From Thereva unica (lineage: Eukaryota; Arthropoda; Insecta; Diptera; Therevidae), in contig OX465281.1 in the NCBI GenBank assembly GCA_949987705.1, forward strand, positions 27,450,942 through 27,514,941: a DNA stretch of 64,000 bases, in the 5' to 3' direction. Of this stretch, positions 43,895-53,590 are shown piece by piece. The position numbers and the translations under genes are program-made. Within the stretch, counting starts at the first letter, position 1; every line of letters starts with the position of its first letter. The notes below the pieces were generated by a model. That model had not been told where the DNA came from and made no database searches. It worked only from the letters and a program-made list of their open reading frames with translations.

Positions 43895-44205
43895 TACCTG
43901 CCGAGCCCTTGCCGAGAACCCCGCCGAGTCCCCAGCCGAGTTCTAAGCCTCCTCCGAATCCCAAGTCACGAGCCTCGCCAAAGACCACGCTGGGTACCCC
44001 GCCGAGTCCCCAGCCACGTCCGTTCCTCGCCGAGTCCTAAGCCACCGACCCTGATCCAGGTCCCGACTCGCTCACCCAATTCCAAGCGAACCAGTTTCAC
44101 GGTCAACGACCTTGACCTGGATTCCATGGCCGACCAACAGGTGATTGATTGATGGCCTTGACCTAGATTCCAATGGCGTGACCTTGACCTAGTTCTCAGT
44201 CTAAA
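43895..44205 (+). repeat. Degenerate GC-rich tandem repeats
   Basis: Imperfect CCGCCGAGTCCCCAGCC units (about 43897-44035) are followed by GACCTTGACCTGGATTCCATGGC-type units (about 44109-44200). They stand out against the AT-rich surroundings. Confidence 0.6.
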
Positions 44206-46480
44206 CCGTCCCCATACCTACTATTATGCGAGTTGAACAGCAAGACCTCATTGTTAGGCGCGACCTTGCTTAACCAATCGAGTCTAAATGGCAAATTTTT
44301 AGGCATGCTGCTGATCCTGTTTAAGAGATCTTGCTTGCAATTCTGAAGTGATGGGCTGCTAAGGGTATAGTAGCAGTAGGTACACTTTGCGGCACTGATA
44401 CTGCCAGAATCCAACATCTCACTGATAGAACCCGTAGAAGTTACACGTGATCTTTGGAAGGTGATGTGATCTCTGATCGTTAATCGGAGTTTTTCCACTT
44501 TACAGAAAGCTGATTTGAGGAGTAACGGTTATTGGCCAAATCTTCCTGTAATTTTTTCAATAAGTGAACTCCTTTGTTGCCGTAATAAAACTGCAATCCA
44601 ATTACTTCTCCTTTCATCCTCCATCGCATTGCGCCACAGCACGAAGAACTTTTCAAATCCAAGGTAATAATGGACGAAAGAGTCAAGCTACTGAAACTAA
44701 TTCTTTGGCGCTGTAACTTTGGCGCAAAAAGGACGACTCTCTTCCATAAAACAACAAATTCCCCAAATAGCAGCTATTTTCCCAATAATATTACTTCCTC
44801 TGCAATGGCACGACTTTGCCCTGAGCCCCAGCCCTCGGCAACAGTATTGGCTCCACAGTCCCACTCCAGCGCCGGCAGCTCTTAAGACGCAGCAATAAAA
44901 GAGGAAATTTCAATGCAACTTTTTAACATTAGTCCGCCATAAAAGCGGAGAGAACTCCTTCTGCTTTAAGGCAGCCGACGTATATTGATCTGATTCCCGA
45001 CTTTTACGAATGCCAGAAACTTTCACTTCGCCAGCAAGGATTCAAATCCTGTAAAGGACTCTCATCCGGAATTTATTTCATTCGAGAATTCCTGAGAACA
45101 CAGAATCTTTTTCGTGCGCTCCTCCTTGCTGCTCTCGTCCTGTGTCACCTTTGAAGACTTTGTCATCGCTTCTTCCTTTCATGTTGGTTTTTTTTTTTTG
45201 GAGTGTGTTCTGGAAATTTCAGGATGCAACGTCCCCCACCCGCATGTCCTTCTCGGCTTTTTATTGACAGGATCCTTAGATCTTTCTCTCGCAATTCGCT
45301 GCTAAGACGGTGAGTCACATTTAATGCAGCCCCGCCGAGAGGATTTGCTTTGATTTGTATATTTCAAAAAGTCGAGATTTGAATGAAATTAGGCTCAGGG
45401 GGTTTCCTGGAGACTTGGCTGGGGCTCCGATAGGCCAGGGGCATGGGGCACAGTGGGCGGGGGTGGCGGAGCACTACATGAGCGCTGGGTATTCCGTATT
45501 TCGGATACACTCACAGCAGATGGGGGGAGAGCTTAAGCTTAAATTTCCCCAAACAAAGTTTTAGTCAAATTTCTAGAGATTTTCTATGTCGGTTTTGGGC
45601 TGCTGTTCACGTTTCGGGATGTTCAAGGATATCAGGTTTCCCAGGACTTTTGCCATTGCAAGAGAGACCCGAAAAAAATCCTCCTCTATCACAGAATTTA
45701 ATGCAATTTTAAAGATGCCGGGGTATCTCCTCTCCTCGAGAGCATCTTTTGTATCGAAAGAATATCCCCGAGCTCCCGATATGTTCCGGGGCCAAATGTA
45801 TTCTTGATTTTCTATTAAAGAAGTTTTATGGTTGGTTACTGGTGAATTTACTTTAAAAGATTTTCCTCCTTTTTCCTTTTCAATTTGATGAGTTTTCATT
45901 TTCCGCCGGCCAGCAGAAGTTAGTCAGCATTTTATTTGGGGAATTGTGCTTCCTTACTTCATCATTTATAGATGGATGAGAACCGAGAATTCGATTTTAA
46001 TGGCATGTAGCTGTGGCGTAATGATTGATTTGTATTATTGAAAGAAATTGAACTGATCACAATCGTTTTTTGCTTCATTTCCGATGATTGATTGTTAAAA
46101 GTTTATAAATCATTGAAGGCACGTACTGGTATCGCATCATATGTCATGTATTGGTTTGGTGGGTTTGGTTTGGTTGCTCTAAATATCTCCGTCTTTTTTT
46201 ATAGAGTTTTGGCGCTCTGCCCAGTTAGCTAAACTGCAAGCTACTGACACAGTTCTACAAAACTAGATTGAGAGTTTTCTTTCCAGTCGTTCAATTAAAG
46301 TAGTATTGGACGGCGTCAATTTTCAGCCCCACACCATACAGAGCAGCAGATGCGGAAACCCCGACGCACAAAAGTCTGTGTCGGGATAATAGGGATAATG
46401 GGTGAGGTAGTAAGCTTCCTTGCGAGATGAGCCGTGAGGGGTATCAGAAAGGAGTGGGACAATTTCGACTACCTAGTGTC
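44206..46480. other. Stretch without recognisable gene
   Basis: No conserved coding motif or repeat structure was noticed. Confidence 0.4.
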
Positions 46481-46496
46481 AACTACCTTTTCAACT

Positions 46497-46750
46497 TGTA
46501 CGACATATAAATGATGAGTTGAGTTGAGGTTGAGTTGAGTTTTCGACTCGCGACACAAATCACAAACAAAACACAGAGTTGCTGCTGTCAACTAAATTCA
46601 ACTACTCAACTCGCGTCCCGTAATTTCAACTCAATCCAGGTAGCAGAGCTGATTCGAGTTCAGTCGACCCTAAGTCAACTCGACTTGCGTCTGCATGTAG
46701 TTGAACACGGGTTAAGCCTGAGTTCAACTCATCATGTGTACGTACTATTG
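46497..46750. repeat. Possible TIR element rich in GAGTTGA motifs
   Basis: ATGATGAGTTGA at 46513 is matched in inverted orientation by TCAACTCATCAT at about 46723-46734, with weakly similar outer arms (GTACG…). GAGTTGA/TCAACTC motifs recur inside. No target duplication was confirmed. Confidence 0.3.
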
Positions 46751-46857
46751 TTAGTACCTCAGATTACCACTTTTATAGTCCCGAAAAACAGTAGAAGAGG
46801 ATGATTTCAGCTAACTCATCTGTGACAAGTCTAAGTGTTTCGCTGCTTTCGAGATGT

Positions 46858-48422
46858 CTTCTTCTTCTTCTTCTTTAAACTCCTTTAATCCCTCATGGGA
46901 CATAGGGCGGAAACAGTTGCCCTCCAGCGGACTCTGTTTTGCGCGACAGCTCTCAGCTCCGACCAGGATCTCCCAGTTGTTGCGGCTTCTTCTAGTAGGG
47001 TTCTCCTCCACGTTGTTCTAGGTCTTCCTACTCGACGGGAACCTTGCGGATTCCAATCAAGGGCCTGTTTGGCTAGATTTTCGTTTTCGCGTCGCAAGGT
47101 GTGGCCAACCCAATTCCATTTCCTTCGCCTGATTTGGTCGTCTATCCTTTCTTGGCCGGCACGGCGCCATAGTTCTTCGTTTGAAATTCTTTCTTGCCAG
47201 CGGATTTTTAGGATACGACGAAGGCATCTGTTGATGAAGACTTGTAGGCGCCCTGTTATGAATTGGGTGACTTTCCATGTTTCGCAACCATACTAAAGAA
47301 CTGCCTTAACGTTGGAGTTGAACAGCCGCAATTTGGTGTTAGTGGAAATCACCGTTGATCTCCATATGTGGGACAGGCATGCATATGCGCCTCGTGCTTT
47401 ATTTATTCTGGAACTGACGTCTTCTTCTGCCCCACCATTTTCGGTAATAATGCTACCGAGGTAGCAGAATTTATCGACCAGTTCCACGTCACGGTTATTC
47501 AGCGCTGTCCGTTCAATGGTGTTTGCATTTATCCGCATTTCTTTAGTTTTAGTCGGATTTAGCATTAAGCCTGCTGGACTACTTTCTGTTGCCAAATTGT
47601 TCAACATGTTTTTGAGGTCCTGGTGTCTGTGGGCCAGCAAACAGATATCATCGGCGTAGTCGAGACTTAAGGCGGTCTACCAAACCCCATTGTATGCCGC
47701 CTGTTCTATTATCTAGAGCGCCGACAAGGATGTCATTTATTACTATAAGAAATAGTAATGGCGAAAGTAGGCATCCTTGTCGTACTCCTGAGCTCACCTC
47801 AAAGCTGTCGGATAATTTTCCATTATGGAGAACTCTTGCATTTGTTATATAGGGCTTTTATCAATTCTATTATTTTATCAGGCATTCCACGTCGCCGTAG
47901 TGCCTGCCAAATGAAGCTCCTATTAACCGAGTCGAACGCTTTCTCATAGTCTACGAAAGCAAGGTAAAGGGGGGATCGGAATTCAGTAGACTGCTCCACT
48001 ATTATTCTCAAGGTGTTAATATGATCAATACAGGAGCGGCCCTTCCTGAATCCGGCCTGCTGCCTCCTAAGCGTTCGGTCAACTGCCTCACTTATCCTAG
48101 ATAGTAATATATGGGACAAAATTTTGCCCACTGTAGATAGTAAACAGATGCCTCTCCAGTTGTCGCATATTGTTAGGTCCCCCTTTTTTGGTATTTTGAC
48201 TATGATACCTTCCGTCCAATCCTCCGGAAAGGTACAGGTGTTCCATGCTATTTCTAGGATTGGCTGAAGCGCATCTGCTATGAGGCTTGAGTCGGCTTTC
48301 AACAATTCTGGCGGGATGCCATCTTTTCCAGCTGCTTTACCATTGGCCATCGCATGAATTGCGGTTACTATTTCCGTCTTGGATGGGGCCCGAGTGGCGA
48401 TTCTTATTGGCTGTGCATTGTT
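46858..48422 (-). mobile_element. RTE-like non-LTR retrotransposon, 5'-truncated
   Basis: The 16-bp direct repeat GCTG(C/T)TTTCGAGATGT at 46842-46857 and 48423-48438 (one mismatch) is the target duplication. The 3' end (left side) has a (GAA)n tail. The minus-strand coding is in three frames. First comes the RT core (48422-47823: NGKAAGKDGIPPELLK, GDLTICDNWRGICLLS, QAGFRKGRSCIDHI, FVDYEKAFDSVNR). Then the thumb (47640-47293: FCYLGSIITENGG) and the C-terminus (47097-46885). GVRQGC and YADD regions lie between in broken frames. The endonuclease is missing. The motif set is that of RTE elements. Confidence 0.85.
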
Positions 48423-48867
48423 GCTGTTTTCGAGATGTGCATAAACAATTTTTAGCAAGTTGTGAAATATCTACATACATATAGCAAACTTACCGACGTT
48501 TAAATTCACGACGATATTTTTACGTAATCTTTTGCGAAAGGAAGACATAGTCGACGTTGTACTAGTATCCTAGAGATGGCGGATGGTGATTAAGCCGATT
48601 ATCCGGAAAGTTGAAGGCTTCGTGCATAGACTTCGTGTGTCTAGATTCTTTTGATTTTTGACAACCGAGAGAAGAATGAAAAAACTCATTGCGGTTTTTG
48701 CTAATTGTCAGCGACAAGTATTTCTTAATGATGGCTCCGTCATGTGGCAAGAATACCAGGGGGAGATAAGCTGTGCTTGGAATTGAGCATTTCCCTAAGT
48801 GACTGGTATCTAAGGTCATGGTATGCGGTGATGCTCCTGGACTGCAACAAGCAAGTACGCCACCCAA

Positions 48868-48892
48868 AATAGGCACAGTACGCCTAAGTAAA
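48868..48892 (-). repeat. Inverted copy of the GGCGTACYRTGCCTG motif of the 6-kb region
   Basis: On the minus strand TTTTACTTAGGCGTACTGTG matches the block at about 6103-6122 (TTTTTACTTAGGCGTACCATG). Confidence 0.45.
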
Positions 48893-49077
48893 ACTTCTAT
48901 TTTTACAAATGTAGCCCCGCTGCAGGCACATACCAATAAAATATCCAGGGAATAGTCCAACCGAAACACGGAACCCTCAGAATTTTTTCGGCTAAAAGGG
49001 GCACAATAGGGCTTCTAAAAATTGTATAGGACGGAAAAAGCGCAATTATCTTAGTCCACTTCAAGATTCGTACTCAG

Positions 49078-49165
49078 TAGACCGGTTCTAGTTCGATTAC
49101 GGAAGTCAAGCAGCATTAGACGTGGTTAGTACTTAGTTGGGGGACCGCGGTGATTTGACATTATC
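49078..49165 (+). repeat. 5S rRNA-derived SINE-like repeat, copy 2
   Basis: ACCGGTTCTAGTTCGAT, then GTCAAGCAGCATTAGACGTG and GTTAGTACTTAGTTGGGGGA, follow the middle and 3' part of 5S rRNA closely, including the TFIIIA-contacted C box. The first third of 5S is not recognisable. It shares CATTAGACGTGGTTAGTACT-type changes with copy 3. Confidence 0.7.
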
Positions 49166-49589
49166 GAGTTGATGGTTTTGTAATGTAGCATCTCCCATCG
49201 ATGTTGACTTCGAGGTAGTATGTCCACGACATTTTGAGGACCAAGGAATTTTTGGAACGAAGTTCCTTATCGCGCGTTGCGAAAGGGGGCTAGACGGAAA
49301 AAATTAAGACCAAAAGTTGTAACGACACTTTTTGGTATAGTGTGCCGTGCAGCGTGCGCATGTTTCCCTGTCTGTCTCTCTCTCTCTCATAGAAAGCAAG
49401 CCAGTTATTTTCGTTTCGTCTTTCTATTTCGCATTGTACAGTGTGGTGTCGCGACGATTATTTTTTTGAGTGTATACAGGTTGTTTTTGTTACTTTAGTT
49501 GTTTTTGCTGTTTTTGTTGCTTTTGTTGTTTTTTTTTTTTTTTTTTTTTTTATGTGACACACTAGAGACTTAGGGAAGGCCCCTTTGTA

Positions 49590-50505
49590 TTGTTTTTGTT
49601 GCTTTTTTGTTTTTGTTATTTTTGTTGTTTTTGTTGCTTTTGTTGCTTTTGTTGTTTTTGTTGTTTTTGTTGTTTTTGTTGTTTTTGTTGTTTTCGTTGT
49701 TTTTGTTGCCTTTGTTGTTTTTGTTGCTTTTGTTGCTTTTGTTGTTTTTGTTGTTTTTGTTGCTTTTGTTGCTTTTGTTGTTTTTGTTGTTTTTGTTGCC
49801 TTTGTTGTTTTTGTTGTTTTTGTTGTTTTTGTTGTTTTTGTTATTTTTGTTGTTTTTGTTATTTTTGTCGTTTTTGTTGTTTTTGATGTTTTTGTTATTT
49901 TTGTTGTTTTTGTTGTTTTGATGTTTTTGTTGTTTCTGCTGCTTTTGTTGATTTTGTTGCTTTTGTTGTTTTTGTTAATTTTGTCGTTTTTGTCGTTTTT
50001 GCTGTTTTTGTTGTTTTTGTCGCTTTTGTTGTTTTTGTTATTTTTGTTGTTTTTGTTGTTTTTGTTGTTTTTGTTATTTTTGTTGTTTTTGTTGTTTTTG
50101 ATGTTTTTGTTGTTTTTGTTGTTTTTGTTGTTTTTGATGTTTTTGTTGCTTTTGTTGTTTTTGTTGTTTTTGTTATTTTTGTTGTTTTTGTTGTTTTTGT
50201 TATTTTTGTTGTTTTTGTTTTTTTGTTGTTTTTGTTGTTTTTGATGTTTTTGTTGCTTTTGTTGTTTTTGTTGCTTTTGTTGTTTTTGATGTTTTTGTTG
50301 CTTTTGTTGTTTTTGTTGTTTTTGTTATTTTTGTTATTTTTGTTGTTTTTGTTGTTTTTGATGTTTTTGTTTCTGTTGTTTTTGTTGTTTTTGACGTTTT
50401 TGTTGTTTTTGTTGCTTTTGTTGTTTTTGATGTTTTTGTTGTTTTTGTTGCTTTTGTTGTTTTTGTTGTTTTTTTGTTTTTGTTGGTTTTGTTGCTTTTG
50501 TTGCA
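49590..50505 (+). repeat. Satellite of 9-bp TTGTTTTTG units, about 0.9 kb
   Basis: Roughly one hundred units of TTGTTTTTG with variants (TTGCTTTTG, TTATTTTTG, TTGATGTTT). Because nine is a multiple of three, long frames of Leu/Phe, Cys/Phe or, on the other strand, Lys/Asn/Thr stay open. They are not genes. A poly-T tract precedes it at 49530-49550. Confidence 0.95.
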
Positions 50506-50515
50506 AGTACAAGTG

Positions 50516-50947
50516 TTGCAGATTTTTTGTGCAGCAGAGTGTGTAATGGAAAACGGCGTTACCTTAATCATGGCAGTCATATATGTCTCACCAAATAACA
50601 AATTAATAGATTTTCAGGAGTTCATTCATCGAGCACTGCTAGAGTATTCTAAAGATGTATCTCGAACGCTTAGCAGATACAACAAAAATTTAGATAAACT
50701 TCCACTCATCTTGGCCGGTGATTTTAACATCAACTTCAGTAATGAAAAATCAAAACCATTACTACAGTTTCTAGAGGAAGAATTTGATTTAAGAATAAAC
50801 AATAATCCAGCAGAATCAACAACAAAATATAATACTACCATTGATGCAGTTTTTTCAAGACATTTAAATAAAATAGAATCCCAAACATATGTTTCCTACT
50901 TCAGTTACCACAAGCCAATTATTACTAAAATTGAGCTTACTGATTAA
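50516..50947 (+). pseudogene. Endonuclease domain fragment, Helentron type
   Basis: The frame shows the second half of an APE-like endonuclease/phosphatase fold: LIMAVIYVSPNNK, LILAGDFNINF with the catalytic Asp-Asn pair, TTIDAVFSRHL, and SYFSYHKPI with the terminal His. It ends at a TAA at 50945-50947. This arrangement is known to me from the C-terminus of Helentron helicase proteins; a Jockey-type retroelement is less likely because no RT follows. Upstream the frame runs into the satellite. Confidence 0.7.
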
Positions 50948-51699
50948 GTTTATATTACATTATATTTATTAATAATAAAAAAAATAGTATTATAACTTAA
51001 AAACAAAATTTTTATTACAATTCCTTCACTAATTAATCGAAAGGGACTTCGTTCCATCCGGGTGTCCCTTGACACCTCTTTGTTTTTTTATCTTTGTGGC
51101 ATGTACGCAATTAAGGAGATATCTCAAATTCTCATTGTTTGATTTACCAACATTTTAGACAAGTTAGGAATGAATCGGTGAAAGAAGTTTATCATCCCTA
51201 GAAACTTCTGTATTGTTTTTAATGTGAAAGACTAGAGGCTCAGGGAAAGCCCCGTTGCACTGTCGACAATCTATTTTTCTCGTATAGAGTTCAATGTCGA
51301 ACAGCAGCTCTGGTCGGAAGATGGTGAAGAGAGAGGAGTGAAAGAAGAAACTGTCACAATCAAGCCCAGAGATTTTATTCCACCTACTTCCAACCATTAC
51401 TATCACGACTCTAGCAACAGGGCATTGAAAAACAGCTCGCTGGAGTGCTATGCCTCCTGAAACGAATTGAATCTCATCAACGGACCGATGACATGTGCTT
51501 GGCGGAGCGGAGAAGGGCTAGTGAAGGCTATGACAGGAGGAATCTGGAATGCAAAGAGGGAAGAAGAAAGAAGAAAAGTTATGTAGGTGCCAGACGCTTA
51601 CTCCATAGACTATAGGAGTTTCTTCTTCTCAATTATCTCTCCCAAACCAGCAGCTTATCGATGATATTTACCAGCCACACCGTACATCCAGACGTGTCA

Positions 51700-52351
51700 G
51701 GCGTTCACTGGATGCAATACAACTTCAGCTCTTTTTAATAAAGGAAAAAAAAGGCTGACGTCCCTTGTTGCCAAACATGAAGACATCCGTACTTCCCTCG
51801 ACTGCTTCAAGGTTGCCAATGCAGATCCACAAACCGTCGCTGATGCCGGAGAAAAAATCTTAGTTAGGATGTATGGAGGAAAACCGTCGCAATGCCTGAA
51901 CGACCTACGGTACGAAAGATTTGCACGTTCTATAACAAAGAGCAAATTCAACATTGCTGGATTACCACCAACCAAAGCAGCCGCAGCACAACATTCGTAT
52001 CGTGTTTATCATCAGGATCAGCAATGGAGAAGTGAGTTGAGATTTAATTGAATCGATTTGAAAAAAAATTTCAGAGAAACGCTCAACTTTATTAACGATA
52101 TTTGTTCAAATTAATCTTTTATAGGGCGAAACATACCGGCGACATTATGGGGCTGGAAAGAAAGTCCTAATGGGTTAACTCCGACATTAAAAACACTGGA
52201 ACCTGCGCCAAACGATTTGCTAAAACTGGTATCCTGCAAATGCGAAAAAGGATGCGGGCTCCGAGATTTGCAACTTTTGTCATGGACGTTCGTGCACAAA
52301 CGTGAAGCAAATTGAAATTGATGAAATGGAAGATGATCTCGACGTTGATTG
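51700..52351 (+). pseudogene. CXC-domain (Tesmin/TSO1-like) gene remnant, spliced
   Basis: Exon 1 reads KKRLTSLVAKHEDIRTSL … ILVRMYGGKP … LNDLRYERFARSITKSKFN … LPPTKAAAAQHSYRVYHQDQQW. A GTGAGT donor at about 52032 and a TTTTATAG acceptor at about 52124 join it to a second exon. That exon has TLWGWKESPNGLTP, EPAPNDLLKLVSCKCEKGCG and then, in another frame, CNFCHGRSCTN and an acidic tail ending at 52351. The pattern is that of an invertebrate family with a cysteine-rich CXC domain after LPPAP. The middle of the CXC is deleted with a frame change, so it is broken. I cannot say whether it belongs to a mobile element. Confidence 0.5.
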
Positions 52352-52959
52352 AATTCACAGAAGCTTGTTCAATGCCGAAGCTGATTGATTTGGAGAACCG
52401 CAAGATGAGTTTCTTGAGTCCTTGGAACTGACAAACCGCTTGGCGATCCTACATAGTTCACCGGGGCCTTCTATTGGAAAAAAAAGACGAATTGTCAATC
52501 GCTAAGAAGTTTATGATGGTAAATATTATGTTAAAACCAAAATAAAACACATAGAAAGGTGCCTCATTCCTTAAAAACATTTTTTCAAATAAATAGTAAA
52601 AGTAATAATTTCTTATGATTTTCAGATGATTGCAACGGGGGAGTTTGAATATTAAATATAGTGTTATTTAAAAATTTTACTTTTTTTATTAATAAGAAAT
52701 TTTGCAGTAAACAAAAAAGGTGGGAAACTTAATTCAAGTTAGGTAATTATTTATTACACCATTCTTTGAAATTCCAACCTTCTACGACTTTTTGAACCAA
52801 AGTTATAAACAAATACTCTTTTTCACCCCATTTAACCCTTAGCATTTACCCCAGAGGGTTGAAAACTTGTAAACATTTATGTTTTTACGTCCCCAACACC
52901 ATATCAAAAAACTAAACTCTCGAAAGAAATACTTAATCTACAGGCTTTATTGACTGGCC

Positions 52960-53590
52960 TATTAGCTAGTAAGTTGGTTGGCCCCATAGACCCTAATTAA
53001 TTCGTCTGCTATCTTCTCTACAAAGAATTCACCTTTCAGTGTTTTGCCTATCTCAGCTACAATGCATTCCCAAACTACTTTGAATTGCTCCTCATTTATA
53101 GTTAGACCTCTAAAAACTTAGCCGGTATTACATTGCGATTTCAGCAAGATTATCCCAGTAAAGTGTGAAATATTTAACAGACTTAGCTGATGTGCCTGAA
53201 CGCTTCATGCAGCGAAGACATGAACCTTATCAAAATTTCCCAGTAAAAAGCTTTCACTCGATCGAAAATTCGATAACCGACGTCGACCCTACAAAACTGA
53301 GTTGAGTGATAGGAATTTGCTCCTTTTTGTTTTCAATAGAAACTGCTTATGGTGGAACATTGTGCGTTTGATAAAATTCAAGAACAGTCTGTGATATTAT
53401 TTGTTGCTTCCGGTAGGACGGTTATGCAGAATGTGTTTATAGGAGTTTAGGAGCTGCATTTTCTGTCGTCTACAACTTGCAGAGGGTGTTGTGATGAAAT
53501 TTTTGAGATATACTCTAACACCAACATTGCCCGTTTTCATCATTCTATACAATTTCTTAAAGATCCAATTTACCTCCTTTAGAAGCATAT
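52960..53590 (-). pseudogene. Unrecognised coding-like remnant
   Basis: Two minus-strand segments look protein-coding by composition. One at 53588-53397 has WIFKKLYRMMKTGNVGVRV and CRRQKMQLLNSYKHILHNRP. One at about 53110-52965 has LTINEEQFKVVWECIVAEIG and FVEKIADELIRVYGANQL. Stops separate them. The family is not recognised. Confidence 0.3.

Larger units (their letters stand above)
49250..51078 (+). mobile_element. Probable Helentron (rolling-circle transposon) with satellite expansion
   Basis: The 5' region has GGAACGAAGTTCC (49254-49266) next to CGCGCGTTGCGAAAGGGGG. The 3' region has the inverted counterpart GGGACTTCGTTCC (51043-51055), followed by a terminal hairpin GGTGTC-CCTT-GACACC (51061-51076). 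Subterminal inverted repeats plus a 3' hairpin are Helentron features. The only coding part left is an endonuclease domain of the type found at the end of Helentron Rep/Helicase proteins. Rep and helicase are missing, and about 0.9 kb of satellite lies where they would end. The exact termini are uncertain. Confidence 0.5.

Noticed and set aside
46885..47296. Plus-strand frame of 133 codons opposite the RTE C-terminus
   Set aside because: Shadow of the minus-strand retrotransposon coding sequence.
49895..50601. Lys/Asn/Thr-rich minus-strand frames of more than 130 codons
   Set aside because: By-product of the 9-bp satellite.
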